A stretch of 20,788 nucleotides of DNA from JBGSBR01 sp041730495 (GTDB taxonomy: Bacteria; Patescibacteriota; Microgenomatia; UBA1406; GWC2-37-13). This document shows positions 12,436 through 18,969 of this stretch, one piece after another. Both the position numbers and the translations under genes were made by a program. The stretch lies in NCBI GenBank assembly GCA_041730495.1, contig JBGSBR010000022.1, positions 1 to 20,788 of the forward strand, read 5' to 3'. Every line of letters starts with the position of its first letter. The stretch's first letter is position 1. Under the pieces are notes generated by a model that did no database searches, was not told where the DNA came from, and saw only the letters and a list, made by a program, of their open reading frames with translations.

Positions 12436-13419
12436 ATGAAAATAAATCTTTCTGAACTACGTGATGTAACTAAAAAGGCAATCATATCGTATGGCTATAC
12501 CCCACGAGAAGCAGAGATCGTTATGAAAGTATTGCTATATGCTCAGCTACGCGATAATAACCAAGGCATAGTGAAGCTTATCGGCAATGGCATCCCTAAA
12601 CGAGAAGACGGACAACTTCCTACAATAGTCAAAGAAACACCTGTTTCAGCATTAGTTGATGGTAATAAAACCCATGCAATAATCGTAATGGACCAACTGG
12701 CCGATCTAGCGATTGAGAAAGCTAAAAAAATTGGCGTAGGAATTGCAGGCAATTTTAATACCAAAGAATCTACCGGAGCTTTAGGATATTATGTAAATAA
12801 AGTAGCTGAAGCTGGTTTAATTGGGTTAGCCTTCGCCGCAGCACCGTTTCAAACAACAGCACCTCATGGCTCTACTGAAGCATTATTTTGTACGAACCCT
12901 CTCGCTTATGGCATACCGACTGAAACAGATCCCATTTTACTTGACATGTCTACTTCAAAAATGGCTTATTATGGCCTCATTGAGGCTAAAACTGCCGGTA
13001 AACAAATCCCAGAAGGTGTAGGATATGATGAAAATGGTAATCCAACTACTGATCCTGCAGCAATTATGGGTGGAGCATTGAAAACGATTGCTGGTCGCAA
13101 AGGTTCTGGTCTTGCGATGGTAGTACAGATTCTTGCAGGTGCTTTTGTAGGAGCAGACTCATTTGACGATGATAGTGTAAACGCAGGTAACCTGGTTATA
13201 GCGATAGACCCCAATATATTTGTGCCTTCAGCCGAGTTTCAATCAAGAGTTTCCGCCATTGGTAAAAAAGTGAAATCTGCTCGAAAACATGAAACAATCA
13301 AAGAAATACTGCTCCCAGGTGAAAGAGGAAACAATCTTACAAAATCCAGATTAGAATCTGGTGAAATTGAGATCGAAGATAATTTATATAAGCAACTCAA
13401 AATAGTTGCTGGTGTTTGA
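12436..13419 (+). CDS. Ldh2-family (malate/lactate dehydrogenase-like) oxidoreductase, altered active site
   Basis: The 327-residue protein fits the Ldh2 fold family (type 2 malate/L-lactate dehydrogenases, NAD(P)H-dependent 2-oxoacid reductases): AEAGLIGLAFAAAP, TEALFCTNPLAYGIP, ILLDMSTSKMAYYG and GGALKTIAGRKGSGLAMVVQ are all at their usual places. Two histidines usual in the family seem lost: the DSHG-type motif near residue 43 reads DNNQGIVKL, and the NSxHFGAAGYY motif reads NTKESTGALGYY (about 108-119). The product may have a changed reaction or be non-catalytic. Length is slightly short of the usual 330-350. It starts 7 bases after the Nudix gene with its own extended -10, and ends 2 bases from a convergent aminotransferase. 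Confidence 0.85.
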   Translation: MKINLSELRDVTKKAIISYGYTPREAEIVMKVLLYAQLRDNNQGIVKLIGNGIPKREDGQLPTIVKETPVSALVDGNKTHAIIVMDQLADLAIEKAKKIGVGIAGNFNTKESTGALGYYVNKVAEAGLIGLAFAAAPFQTTAPHGSTEALFCTNPLAYGIPTETDPILLDMSTSKMAYYGLIEAKTAGKQIPEGVGYDENGNPTTDPAAIMGGALKTIAGRKGSGLAMVVQILAGAFVGADSFDDDSVNAGNLVIAIDPNIFVPSAEFQSRVSAIGKKVKSARKHETIKEILLPGERGNNLTKSRLESGEIEIEDNLYKQLKIVAGV

Positions 13420-13421
13420 TA

Positions 13422-14249
13422 TTAAACTTGTTCGTAAATACCTTTAGACAGTTCAAGTGCAGCTTCATATAACTTCATCAACTCTTTCAGCTCATCAGAA
13501 ATAATAAAAGTTATATTTTCATCTAATTGTTTAATCGGCATGATCTTCGTACTCGTACTTGAAAGGAACATACTTTCATATTCACGCGCTTGATCGTATG
13601 AAACTTTCTTTTCAACAATGGTATATCCATTTCGTTTTGCTACTTTTAAAATCGTCATCAGTGTCACACCTTCAAGCACATCATGCATCGGCGGGATAAA
13701 AATAGTCTTTCCTTGCATGAAATAAAGATTTGTTCGTGTGCCTTCGATCAGATATCCTTCACTATCAATTAAAACAGTATCATAAGCATTTTTAGCTTTT
13801 GCTTGAGCATAGTAGTAATAACTTGGCAGCATATTAAGTGTCTTTGCTTGTGGCATCCAACGTTCATGTTGTACAGAGATTACAGCCACTCCGGTTTTGT
13901 ACCATTTGCGATCTGGATATAGCGGAGCTGATGGCAGCATAACAAGCTTCGCAGCTTTGCCACCATACAAATATATTTTTAAGTTATACGATTGCTCATC
14001 CAGCTCTTGATTCAGATCTGTGACAAACTGTGTCATTTGAACTGTTGTAAAGGTGTGTTGAAGATTTATCTGTTGAGCAGAATCTAGTAAACGTTCAATA
14101 TGGTGATCTAAAAAGTAAATAATCCTGTTTCGGATTTTCACTGTTTCATAGACTCCAAAACCATATACAAATTCAGCATCAGTAAGAGATATCTGTGCTT
14201 CACCTATTGAAACAACCTTCCCGTTAATTAAACATTTATCTAAAGACAT
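13422..14249 (-). CDS. Class IV PLP aminotransferase (branched-chain / D-amino acid type)
   Basis: The 275-residue protein has the fold-type IV pattern: LTDAEFVYGFGVYETVKI near the N-terminus, RLL at 53-55, the catalytic Lys in PQAKTLNML (K136), and IEGTRTNLYF (E169, the residue next to the PLP pyridine). These enzymes include IlvE, D-alanine aminotransferase and PabC lyase; they transfer amino groups via PLP or cleave aminodeoxychorismate. The exact substrate is not clear from motifs, and no other branched-chain or folate genes are nearby. It converges with the Ldh2 gene (2-base gap) and diverges from the GT-C gene across 23 bases with overlapping -10 boxes. Confidence 0.88.
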   Translation of the reverse strand: MSLDKCLINGKVVSIGEAQISLTDAEFVYGFGVYETVKIRNRIIYFLDHHIERLLDSAQQINLQHTFTTVQMTQFVTDLNQELDEQSYNLKIYLYGGKAAKLVMLPSAPLYPDRKWYKTGVAVISVQHERWMPQAKTLNMLPSYYYYAQAKAKNAYDTVLIDSEGYLIEGTRTNLYFMQGKTIFIPPMHDVLEGVTLMTILKVAKRNGYTIVEKKVSYDQAREYESMFLSSTSTKIMPIKQLDENITFIISDELKELMKLYEAALELSKGIYEQV

Positions 14250-14253
14250 CAGG

Positions 14254-14266
14254 ACTATATTATACT
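14254..14266. promoter_or_regulatory. Overlapping divergent -10 boxes in a 23-bp gap
   Basis: Plus strand: TATACT (14261-14266) ends 6 bases before the ATG at 14273. Minus strand: TATAAT (14264-14259) ends 9 bases before the ATG at 14249, with TATAGT (14259-14254) overlapping. The facing boxes share bases, so use of one should block the other. Any -35 would lie inside the opposite gene. Confidence 0.5.
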
Positions 14267-14272
14267 GTCTGT

Positions 14273-15382
14273 ATGCGGCATATTATAACTCTCAGTTTCA
14301 TTGTACTGATCTATCTCAGTACTCTTTTTTTGAAATCACCTGAAGTATATGCATTCGAGTTTCAACCAACACTGATCAACCGTTTCTTCCACTCACAAGA
14401 CATCACGCACGATGTTCCTAATCGCATCTTTCTTTCAGATGGGGATATCCATCAAGCCGCAGGCTATATCTATGCTAGTGGCGGGGATCCACGCGAATAC
14501 AACTTCCAACATCCACCATTTATAAAATATCTTTACGGTATTACGACAATCCTTACAGGCAATCCTTATTACATGCAGATAATCCTAGGAATAACGCTAT
14601 TAGTTTCGACATATGCATTAGCATTTCAGATTACGAAATCAGCGATAATTTCGTTTACATCTGCTTTGCTGCTCAGTATAGATCCTCTATTTATCTCTCT
14701 ATCCGGTGATTTACTTTTAGATTTAGGTCAGGCAGCATTTATAGTCTTATACCTTGAAAGTCGTCTCAAAATGCGACACTGGTTATGGCAAGGTTTTCTT
14801 CTAGGTGTTCTTGCAGCATCTAAATTCTGGGCAGCACCATTATTTTTCGTCGGATTGTTAACTGTGTATCAGCTCTATCAGACACAACAACGTGGGTCAT
14901 GGCGTAAGTTTGCTTTCAAATCATTTATTTTGCATCTCATAACTGCTGGTATTACATTTTGCATTGTTTATACCCAAGCATTTATTATTGACGGAGGTAA
15001 ATTTAATATAGTTTTTTATCAGCTTAAAACCTTGAAATACTGGCTCAATCATTCTGTAACAACAGTACCTGGTGCTTCACTCATGTTGTTCCTTACCGGA
15101 TATTTCCAAAGCTGGTGGGGTGATAAAGAAGTAATCAGAAGTCCGATCTGGTCGTGGCTGTGGCCTGTGATGCTTATCACCGCAACAGCCAGCGGAATAA
15201 AAACTCTTCTTGAAAAAAAGTTTCCTGTAGAAGCCTTTATAGCTCTTATTCCGTTGCTGTATCTGGTTTATCTCGGTCTTCAAGCACCGTTTCCACGTTA
15301 TTTTATCTTAGTATTACCGTTTTTATACATATTTACAGCTCGCATCATAGTACGTAAACTTGTTCGATATAAACGAGCTTAA
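14273..15382 (+). CDS. GT-C type membrane glycosyltransferase (PMT/ArnT-like)
   Basis: The 369-residue protein has a signal-anchor helix (about 3-20), an outside loop with acidic residues (LSDGDIHQAAGYIY, D56 and D58) and FQHPPFIKYLYG (H80-P81-P82), the HPP pattern in the first big loop of GT39/GT83 enzymes. About eight further hydrophobic helices follow (from 95 to 360). GT-C enzymes use a lipid-linked sugar and transfer it outside the membrane to protein or glycan. The GT2 enzyme at 2672-3601 could supply such a donor (inference). It is shorter than PMT or ArnT (500 or more). Its last four bases overlap the 3' end of lexA on the other strand. Confidence 0.78.
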   Translation: MRHIITLSFIVLIYLSTLFLKSPEVYAFEFQPTLINRFFHSQDITHDVPNRIFLSDGDIHQAAGYIYASGGDPREYNFQHPPFIKYLYGITTILTGNPYYMQIILGITLLVSTYALAFQITKSAIISFTSALLLSIDPLFISLSGDLLLDLGQAAFIVLYLESRLKMRHWLWQGFLLGVLAASKFWAAPLFFVGLLTVYQLYQTQQRGSWRKFAFKSFILHLITAGITFCIVYTQAFIIDGGKFNIVFYQLKTLKYWLNHSVTTVPGASLMLFLTGYFQSWWGDKEVIRSPIWSWLWPVMLITATASGIKTLLEKKFPVEAFIALIPLLYLVYLGLQAPFPRYFILVLPFLYIFTARIIVRKLVRYKRA

Positions 15383-15957
15383 TTAACTCTTCCCATCTTA
15401 CGCATCACAGCTTTCACGACTCCATGGATCTTCAGCTCGCGTTTTGGATAAAAGTTGGGATACTTAGGATTTGCGGCCTCAAGATGCACTTTATCTGTTT
15501 TACTATCTTTTTTTAGTACTTTCAGTGTCCATTCATTATCGATCTCTGCAAGCACAACTTCCCCATCGCCCGGAGAGCCTTTGCGTTCGATTACCACCAG
15601 ATCTCCCTCAAAGATACCAGCATTCATCATCGAATCTCCGCGAACTCGTAGCAAAAAAGATTTATCTGGCTGATCGATCAAGTACTCATCAAGTGTCAAG
15701 TATTCACGTGTTTGATCAGCAATGATTGGATATCCCGCTTGGATCATACCATACACTGGGATCGCGAAAAACATGCGAGTCGGTGAAAGTTTTTTATTAT
15801 CCTTTTTGAGAAAGCCTTCATCCACTAATTTATCCATATAAATTGAGACCGTGCGCTTTGATGCGACCTCAAATATTTTAAGCATTTCAGAGTACGAAGG
15901 TAAACGTCTGTTTCGACGATAAAATGTTCGCAGAGCTGGTAAAAGATTGTCTTCCAT
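15379..15957 (-). CDS. lexA: LexA-type repressor / S24 autoprotease
   Basis: The 192-residue protein has an N-terminal winged helix (about 1-60, LPSYSEMLKIFEVASKRTV as the HTH), an Ala-Gly cleavage site (A74-G75 in GMIQAGYP), the catalytic Ser in RGDSMMNAGI (S109) and Lys in WTLKVLKK (K146). LexA represses SOS genes and cleaves itself on RecA filaments after DNA damage. All catalytic parts are present, so it should be inducible. A 20-bp palindrome (15998-16017) lies 41 bases upstream of the start, consistent with autoregulation. The N-terminal domain diverges from E. coli LexA. It converges with, and overlaps by 4 bases, the GT-C gene. Confidence 0.93.
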   Translation of the reverse strand: MEDNLLPALRTFYRRNRRLPSYSEMLKIFEVASKRTVSIYMDKLVDEGFLKKDNKKLSPTRMFFAIPVYGMIQAGYPIIADQTREYLTLDEYLIDQPDKSFLLRVRGDSMMNAGIFEGDLVVIERKGSPGDGEVVLAEIDNEWTLKVLKKDSKTDKVHLEAANPKYPNFYPKRELKIHGVVKAVMRKMGRVN

Positions 15958-15997
15958 AGTTCAAATGTGTTTTAATTTATGACTGTAGATATCATCT

Positions 15998-16017
15998 TAG
16001 TAAACGATTGTTTACTA
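15998..16017. promoter_or_regulatory. Probable LexA operator (SOS box)
   Basis: TAGTAAACGATTGTTTACTA is a perfect inverted repeat with 8-base arms and a 4-base centre. The AAC-N4-GTT core and spacing match the Gram-positive-type LexA box (GAAC-N4-GTTC). Its right arm on the minus strand (TTTACT) is followed after 17 bases by CATAAA, a possible lexA promoter, so binding would block it. It could also affect the divergent gene at 16136. Confidence 0.72.
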
Positions 16018-16122
16018 GTCAAGTGATCAAAGTAGATCAAATAAAATGCAGCTTATACAGCCGGTGCAAAAGCTATCTGTAATCTTAATAAAATTTGGCA
16101 ATAATATTGACAACTTAAGGCT

Positions 16123-16128
16123 TATAAT
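16123..16128 (+). promoter_or_regulatory. -10 box of the ATP-grasp-like gene
   Basis: TATAAT (6/6) ends 7 bases before the ATG at 16136. A TTGACA at 16107-16112 is only 10 bases upstream, too close to act as its -35. A leaderless or nearly leaderless mRNA is expected. Confidence 0.5.
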
Positions 16129-16135
16129 ACTAACT

Positions 16136-17410
16136 ATGCGTGAACGCCTTGAAGCATATGCTGGAACATATCAGTTTTATCATGCTCGTCGTGAAGAGTT
16201 TGCAGATGACAACACAATCCCTTTTCGTGTGTCCAGTACACCTTTGGAGATTACTCAATCTCAATCAACAGAGATTGAACATCTTGGACATGATATTACT
16301 CAGTATGTTTCTGCTGTTGATGAACTGTATCATGATGATCCAAGAGTAAAAGCCCTCCTCGATCGAGGGAAACCAGAGATATTCCTCGCTGATGAAGATC
16401 CTCGATATCTTTTTGTCCGCCCAGATCTTATTCTCACACCTCAAGGGTTTAGTATATGTGAGATCGAAACCTCACCCTTCGGCCTTGCCCTTGCAGATAT
16501 CCTCAATCATGCATATCGAGATGAAGGATATGAGACACTCGTAGGCTCAGAAGACTTAAAAGAACATATTCATGCAACAACACCGCTCGATGGCACTATT
16601 GTATACAGTGACAAAACTCAGGCGTATGCTGGTCAATTACATTTCCTCGCCGATAGATTATTTTCTGATGAGGATAGAAACTGGACTGCTGAGCCCTCAG
16701 AAGCTGTTTCTGAAGACGACATAGCTACAGCTTACAGGGCATTTTACCTAGCAGAGTATCTGACAGATCCTACAATAAGGACTTTTCTAGATGCGGGAAC
16801 TCAAACAAATAGACTTTTTCTGCCTGGTCTTACACCTCATCTCGAAGAAAAAGCTATCTTAGCATTGATCTGGGATACCCGTTGGCAACAGTTTTTTCAT
16901 GACAAGCTAGGAACTGCAAGTTTTCAACACCTACGTGCGATGATACCGCCAACCTGGATTGTAGGAGAAGAAGCCTACTTTGCTCCTGGACTACCTGAAA
17001 ATATATCTACCTCCCTTGACTTGGCTCGTATATCTCGATCTAAACGCACCTTTGTTTTGAAATCTTCAGGTTTTAGCACCAATAGTTCTTGGGCAGAGGG
17101 CGTTCATTTTCTTCATGAAAAATCAGCCACTAAAGCGCAGGAACTTCTGCAAGCTGCATATGATGATCCACATAGATTACATATCGTACAGCAGTTTACC
17201 AAAGCAGTAGACACGCCTATGCACTATCAAAATCGTACAACTAATACAACTCTCCCTATGAGAGCTCGGATCCGTCTTACACCTTATTTTGCTATGGACG
17301 GAGATAAGCAAGGCAATCTTGTTGCAATTAAAGCCACGGGATGTGAAAATACAGATTACATCCATGCATCGACCGCTAGTATTAATACTGCTGTCAGCAA
17401 AGCAGCTTGA
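16136..17410 (+). CDS. Uncharacterised protein, possibly ATP-grasp-like
   Basis: From the ATG at 16136 the protein has 424 residues; the frame is open to an earlier ATG at 16046, but a TATAAT box lies between, so the later start is preferred. It is soluble. Suggestive stretches are VRPDLILTPQGFSICEIE (about 94-111) followed by TSPFG, KSSGFSTNSSWAEG (about 308-321) and MRARIRLTPYF (from about 375), in an order reminiscent of circularly permuted ATP-grasp or glutathionylspermidine-synthase-like ligases. This is weak similarity by eye and the fold is not certain. It diverges from lexA across 178 bases holding the LexA-type operator, and is followed 4 bases later by the HAD-like gene, forming an operon. 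Confidence 0.6.
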   Translation: MRERLEAYAGTYQFYHARREEFADDNTIPFRVSSTPLEITQSQSTEIEHLGHDITQYVSAVDELYHDDPRVKALLDRGKPEIFLADEDPRYLFVRPDLILTPQGFSICEIETSPFGLALADILNHAYRDEGYETLVGSEDLKEHIHATTPLDGTIVYSDKTQAYAGQLHFLADRLFSDEDRNWTAEPSEAVSEDDIATAYRAFYLAEYLTDPTIRTFLDAGTQTNRLFLPGLTPHLEEKAILALIWDTRWQQFFHDKLGTASFQHLRAMIPPTWIVGEEAYFAPGLPENISTSLDLARISRSKRTFVLKSSGFSTNSSWAEGVHFLHEKSATKAQELLQAAYDDPHRLHIVQQFTKAVDTPMHYQNRTTNTTLPMRARIRLTPYFAMDGDKQGNLVAIKATGCENTDYIHASTASINTAVSKAA

Positions 17411-17414
17411 GCAT

Positions 17415-17864
17415 ATGACAAACACTATCATCTTTGACTGGAAACGAACTCTCTACGATCCTGATCTAGATAGTCTCATTGATGGTGCTACCGAGTTACT
17501 TTCATTCTTAAAAGAGAAAAATTACCGTTTAGTTCTTATTGGCAAAGGCGATCGCCTAATGTTTGACGCAGTCAAGCGACTTCAGGTAGAAAGTTATTTT
17601 TTAGAAATTATTTTCAATGCATCAAAAAGTGAAACTCAATTTACAAAATTCATTTCACAAGACAAACCTCAAGACACGATCATTATTGGTGATAGAGTAC
17701 TTTCAGAGCTCAGTATTGGTAAAAAGTTAGGTACAACTACCATCTGGATTAAACAAGGCAAATTTGCTGATGAAAAACCGAATAATAATCAAAATCCTGA
17801 TTATGTTGTCACATCTCTTCATGAGTGTTTAGACCTATTTGAAACCACATTGTTAAGTATCTAA
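17415..17864 (+). CDS. HAD-superfamily-like protein with degenerate catalytic motifs
   Basis: From the ATG at 17415 the protein has 149 residues. The frame extends upstream inside the previous gene, but 17415 gives the normal HAD start MTNTIIFDWKRTL. Motif I keeps the nucleophile Asp (D8) but the acid/base Asp two places on is Lys (K10). Motif II (LVLIGKG) has Gly where Ser or Thr is normal (G43), and motif IV reads GDRVLSE (92-98) with the second acid as Glu. The cap is minimal. The expected phosphatase chemistry is therefore doubtful; it may bind rather than hydrolyse. It begins 4 bases after the ATP-grasp-like gene and is probably co-transcribed with it. Confidence 0.72.
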   Translation: MTNTIIFDWKRTLYDPDLDSLIDGATELLSFLKEKNYRLVLIGKGDRLMFDAVKRLQVESYFLEIIFNASKSETQFTKFISQDKPQDTIIIGDRVLSELSIGKKLGTTTIWIKQGKFADEKPNNNQNPDYVVTSLHECLDLFETTLLSI

Positions 17865-17956
17865 TACATATCTATAGCGTCTCTCGTAATCATGCACTCT
17901 CTAGTAAAATAGATTCAGGTAGACCGTAAGAAAATCATTAGATAGTTTTACCGTAC

Positions 17957-17994
17957 ACCAGCATCAATCACTACTTTTAGATGCTGGTTTTTTT
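17957..17994 (+). terminator. Rho-independent terminator abutting the next start codon
   Basis: ACCAGCATC (17957-17965) pairs with GATGCTGGT (17980-17988), a 9-bp stem with a 14-base loop, followed by a run of T to 17994. It should end the 16136-17864 operon. It is only 4 bases before the ATG of the DUF2294 gene, so it might also act as an attenuator for that gene. Confidence 0.85.
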
Positions 17995-17998
17995 ATAT

Positions 17999-18370
17999 AT
18001 GAAAAGCAAAGGACAAATTGAAGATAGTATTGCTAAAAAAGCGATTCAGTTTTATCGCGAAGCTCTTGGTGTGGGTCCGCAACAATCGAAAGCTTATATC
18101 TTGCATGATATGGTGATTGTGCGTTTAAAAAGTAAATTACTGCCACATGAGGAGATGCTACTGGGTAAAGACCGTGGTATCGAGATTGTCAAAGATATCC
18201 GTCGACATATACATGAAAGCACTATCCCTGGGATGTCAGAGCTTATCCAGGAGATCACCATTCACAAAGTAATCAGTACACATAGTGACATTAGTACCAA
18301 AACTGGGGAGATCTTACAAATCTTTATCTTAGATAGCGATTTTGAAGAACAACTCGGTCATTCAGAGTAA
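17999..18370 (+). CDS. DUF2294 (MpsC-like) family protein
   Basis: The 123-residue protein matches the DUF2294 family pattern: KGQIEDSIAKKAIQFYREALGVGP, then HDMVIVRLKSKLLPHEEMLL, DIRRHIHES, and a C-terminal ITIHKVISTHSDISTKTGE followed by a hydrophobic strand IFILD. The family is named for a sodium-dependent membrane-potential system (MpsC), though this protein is soluble and its biochemical role is unclear. The ATG at 17999 is preferred to an upstream in-frame ATG at 17981 because the latter lies inside the terminator hairpin. No Shine-Dalgarno or normal -10 is visible, so how it is expressed is an open point. Confidence 0.85.
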   Translation: MKSKGQIEDSIAKKAIQFYREALGVGPQQSKAYILHDMVIVRLKSKLLPHEEMLLGKDRGIEIVKDIRRHIHESTIPGMSELIQEITIHKVISTHSDISTKTGEILQIFILDSDFEEQLGHSE

Positions 18371-18449
18371 CCTGCAGAGACTATCGATCCTCGCTTGAGG
18401 AGCCATACGCTACGCAGTGGACTTACATATATAAGTTCACCTGTTTAGT
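18371..18449 (+). other. Intergenic region with two short hairpins
   Basis: A small hairpin CCTC-GCTT-GAGG lies at 18389-18400. A larger one, GTGGACTTA / TAAGTTCAC (18417-18440), pairs over 9 bases with one G-T wobble and has no T-run, so it is not a standard terminator. TATATA/TATAAG within 18428-18435 could be a -10 for the gene at 18450. Confidence 0.4.
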
Positions 18450-18641
18450 ATGGATCGTACATTTTGTAATAACCTTTCTTGGGGATTTTTTATCGCAAAT
18501 ACCTGGACTATTTTGATATTACTGGAAGCTCTCATCTGGCGACAGGTCTATGTTAATCTATTTTTGCTTATTTTTTCGATAGTCTTCTATCGCAAATATA
18601 AGAAACTAGCAGAACAGAAACAAAATTACTCATCATCTTGA
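18450..18641 (+). CDS. Small two-helix membrane protein
   Basis: A 63-residue protein with two hydrophobic helices (about 9-28 and 32-48) and a basic end RKYKKLAEQKQ, so both termini are probably cytoplasmic. No family recognised. Its 3' end overlaps the end of the convergent DUF5665 gene by 16 bases. A -10-like sequence lies 15-20 bases upstream; there is no Shine-Dalgarno. It might be spurious, but the hydrophobic pattern with a positive-inside tail is typical of real small membrane proteins. Confidence 0.5.
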   Translation: MDRTFCNNLSWGFFIANTWTILILLEALIWRQVYVNLFLLIFSIVFYRKYKKLAEQKQNYSSS

Positions 18642-18901
18642 GGAAAAATACTTTCTATCTGTGATTGATCAATAATAGTATTTAAGACCGGTACTACGCG
18701 CAGCTGTGCTAATACAAAAGTCAAAATAGCCAGTACAATTGTCAATCCAACAGTAGCTCCAAGAGCTGTGAAAACTCCTTGTATAAAACTACGAATCATC
18801 AAAGTTTGTTTTGAAGGATATACTCGATCTACAGCTTGTATCAAGATCTCTAGTTTTTTGGCAGTATCTTTGTCTTCGTTAGTTTTTTTGTCTTTTGTCA
18901 T
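18626..18901 (-). CDS. DUF5665-like single-pass membrane protein
   Basis: From the ATG at 18901 the protein has 91 residues: a charged N-terminus (MTKDKKTNEDKD), a helix KKLEILIQAVDRVY, then SFIQGVFTALGATVGLTIVL continuing into one membrane helix (about 40-66), then VVPVLNTIID and an acidic end. This matches the small DUF5665 family, function unknown. The frame is open to 18961, but an extended -10 (TGG-TATCAT, 18916-18908) ends 6 bases before the ATG at 18901, which fixes the start. Confidence 0.75.
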   Translation of the reverse strand: MTKDKKTNEDKDTAKKLEILIQAVDRVYPSKQTLMIRSFIQGVFTALGATVGLTIVLAILTFVLAQLRVVPVLNTIIDQSQIESIFPQDDE

Positions 18902-18907
18902 AAAAAT

Positions 18908-18916
18908 ATGATACCA
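18908..18916 (-). promoter_or_regulatory. Extended -10 of the DUF5665-like gene
   Basis: The minus strand reads TGG-TATCAT, ending 6 bases before the ATG at 18901. A TTGAAT lies 15 bases further upstream, short for a -35. Leaderless transcription is predicted. Confidence 0.5.
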
Positions 18917-18953
18917 GATCTCGCTTGGATTCAAGTAATTATTATGTAAGAGT

Positions 18954-18962
18954 TGATACAAT
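18954..18962 (+). promoter_or_regulatory. Extended -10 of the aldo/keto reductase gene
   Basis: TGA-TACAAT ends 7 bases before the ATG at 18970. Its last two bases are the AT of the alternative ATG at 18961, which would not be transcribed, so the start at 18970 is preferred. Confidence 0.5.
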
Positions 18963-18969
18963 GGGGTAT

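Noticed and set aside
16107..16128. TTGACA followed by TATAAT upstream of 16136 as a classic promoter
   Set aside because: The spacer is only 10 bases, far from 16-18; only the -10 is used in the annotation.
18417..18440. Hairpin before the small membrane gene as a terminator
   Set aside because: The stem has a wobble pair and is not followed by a T-run.
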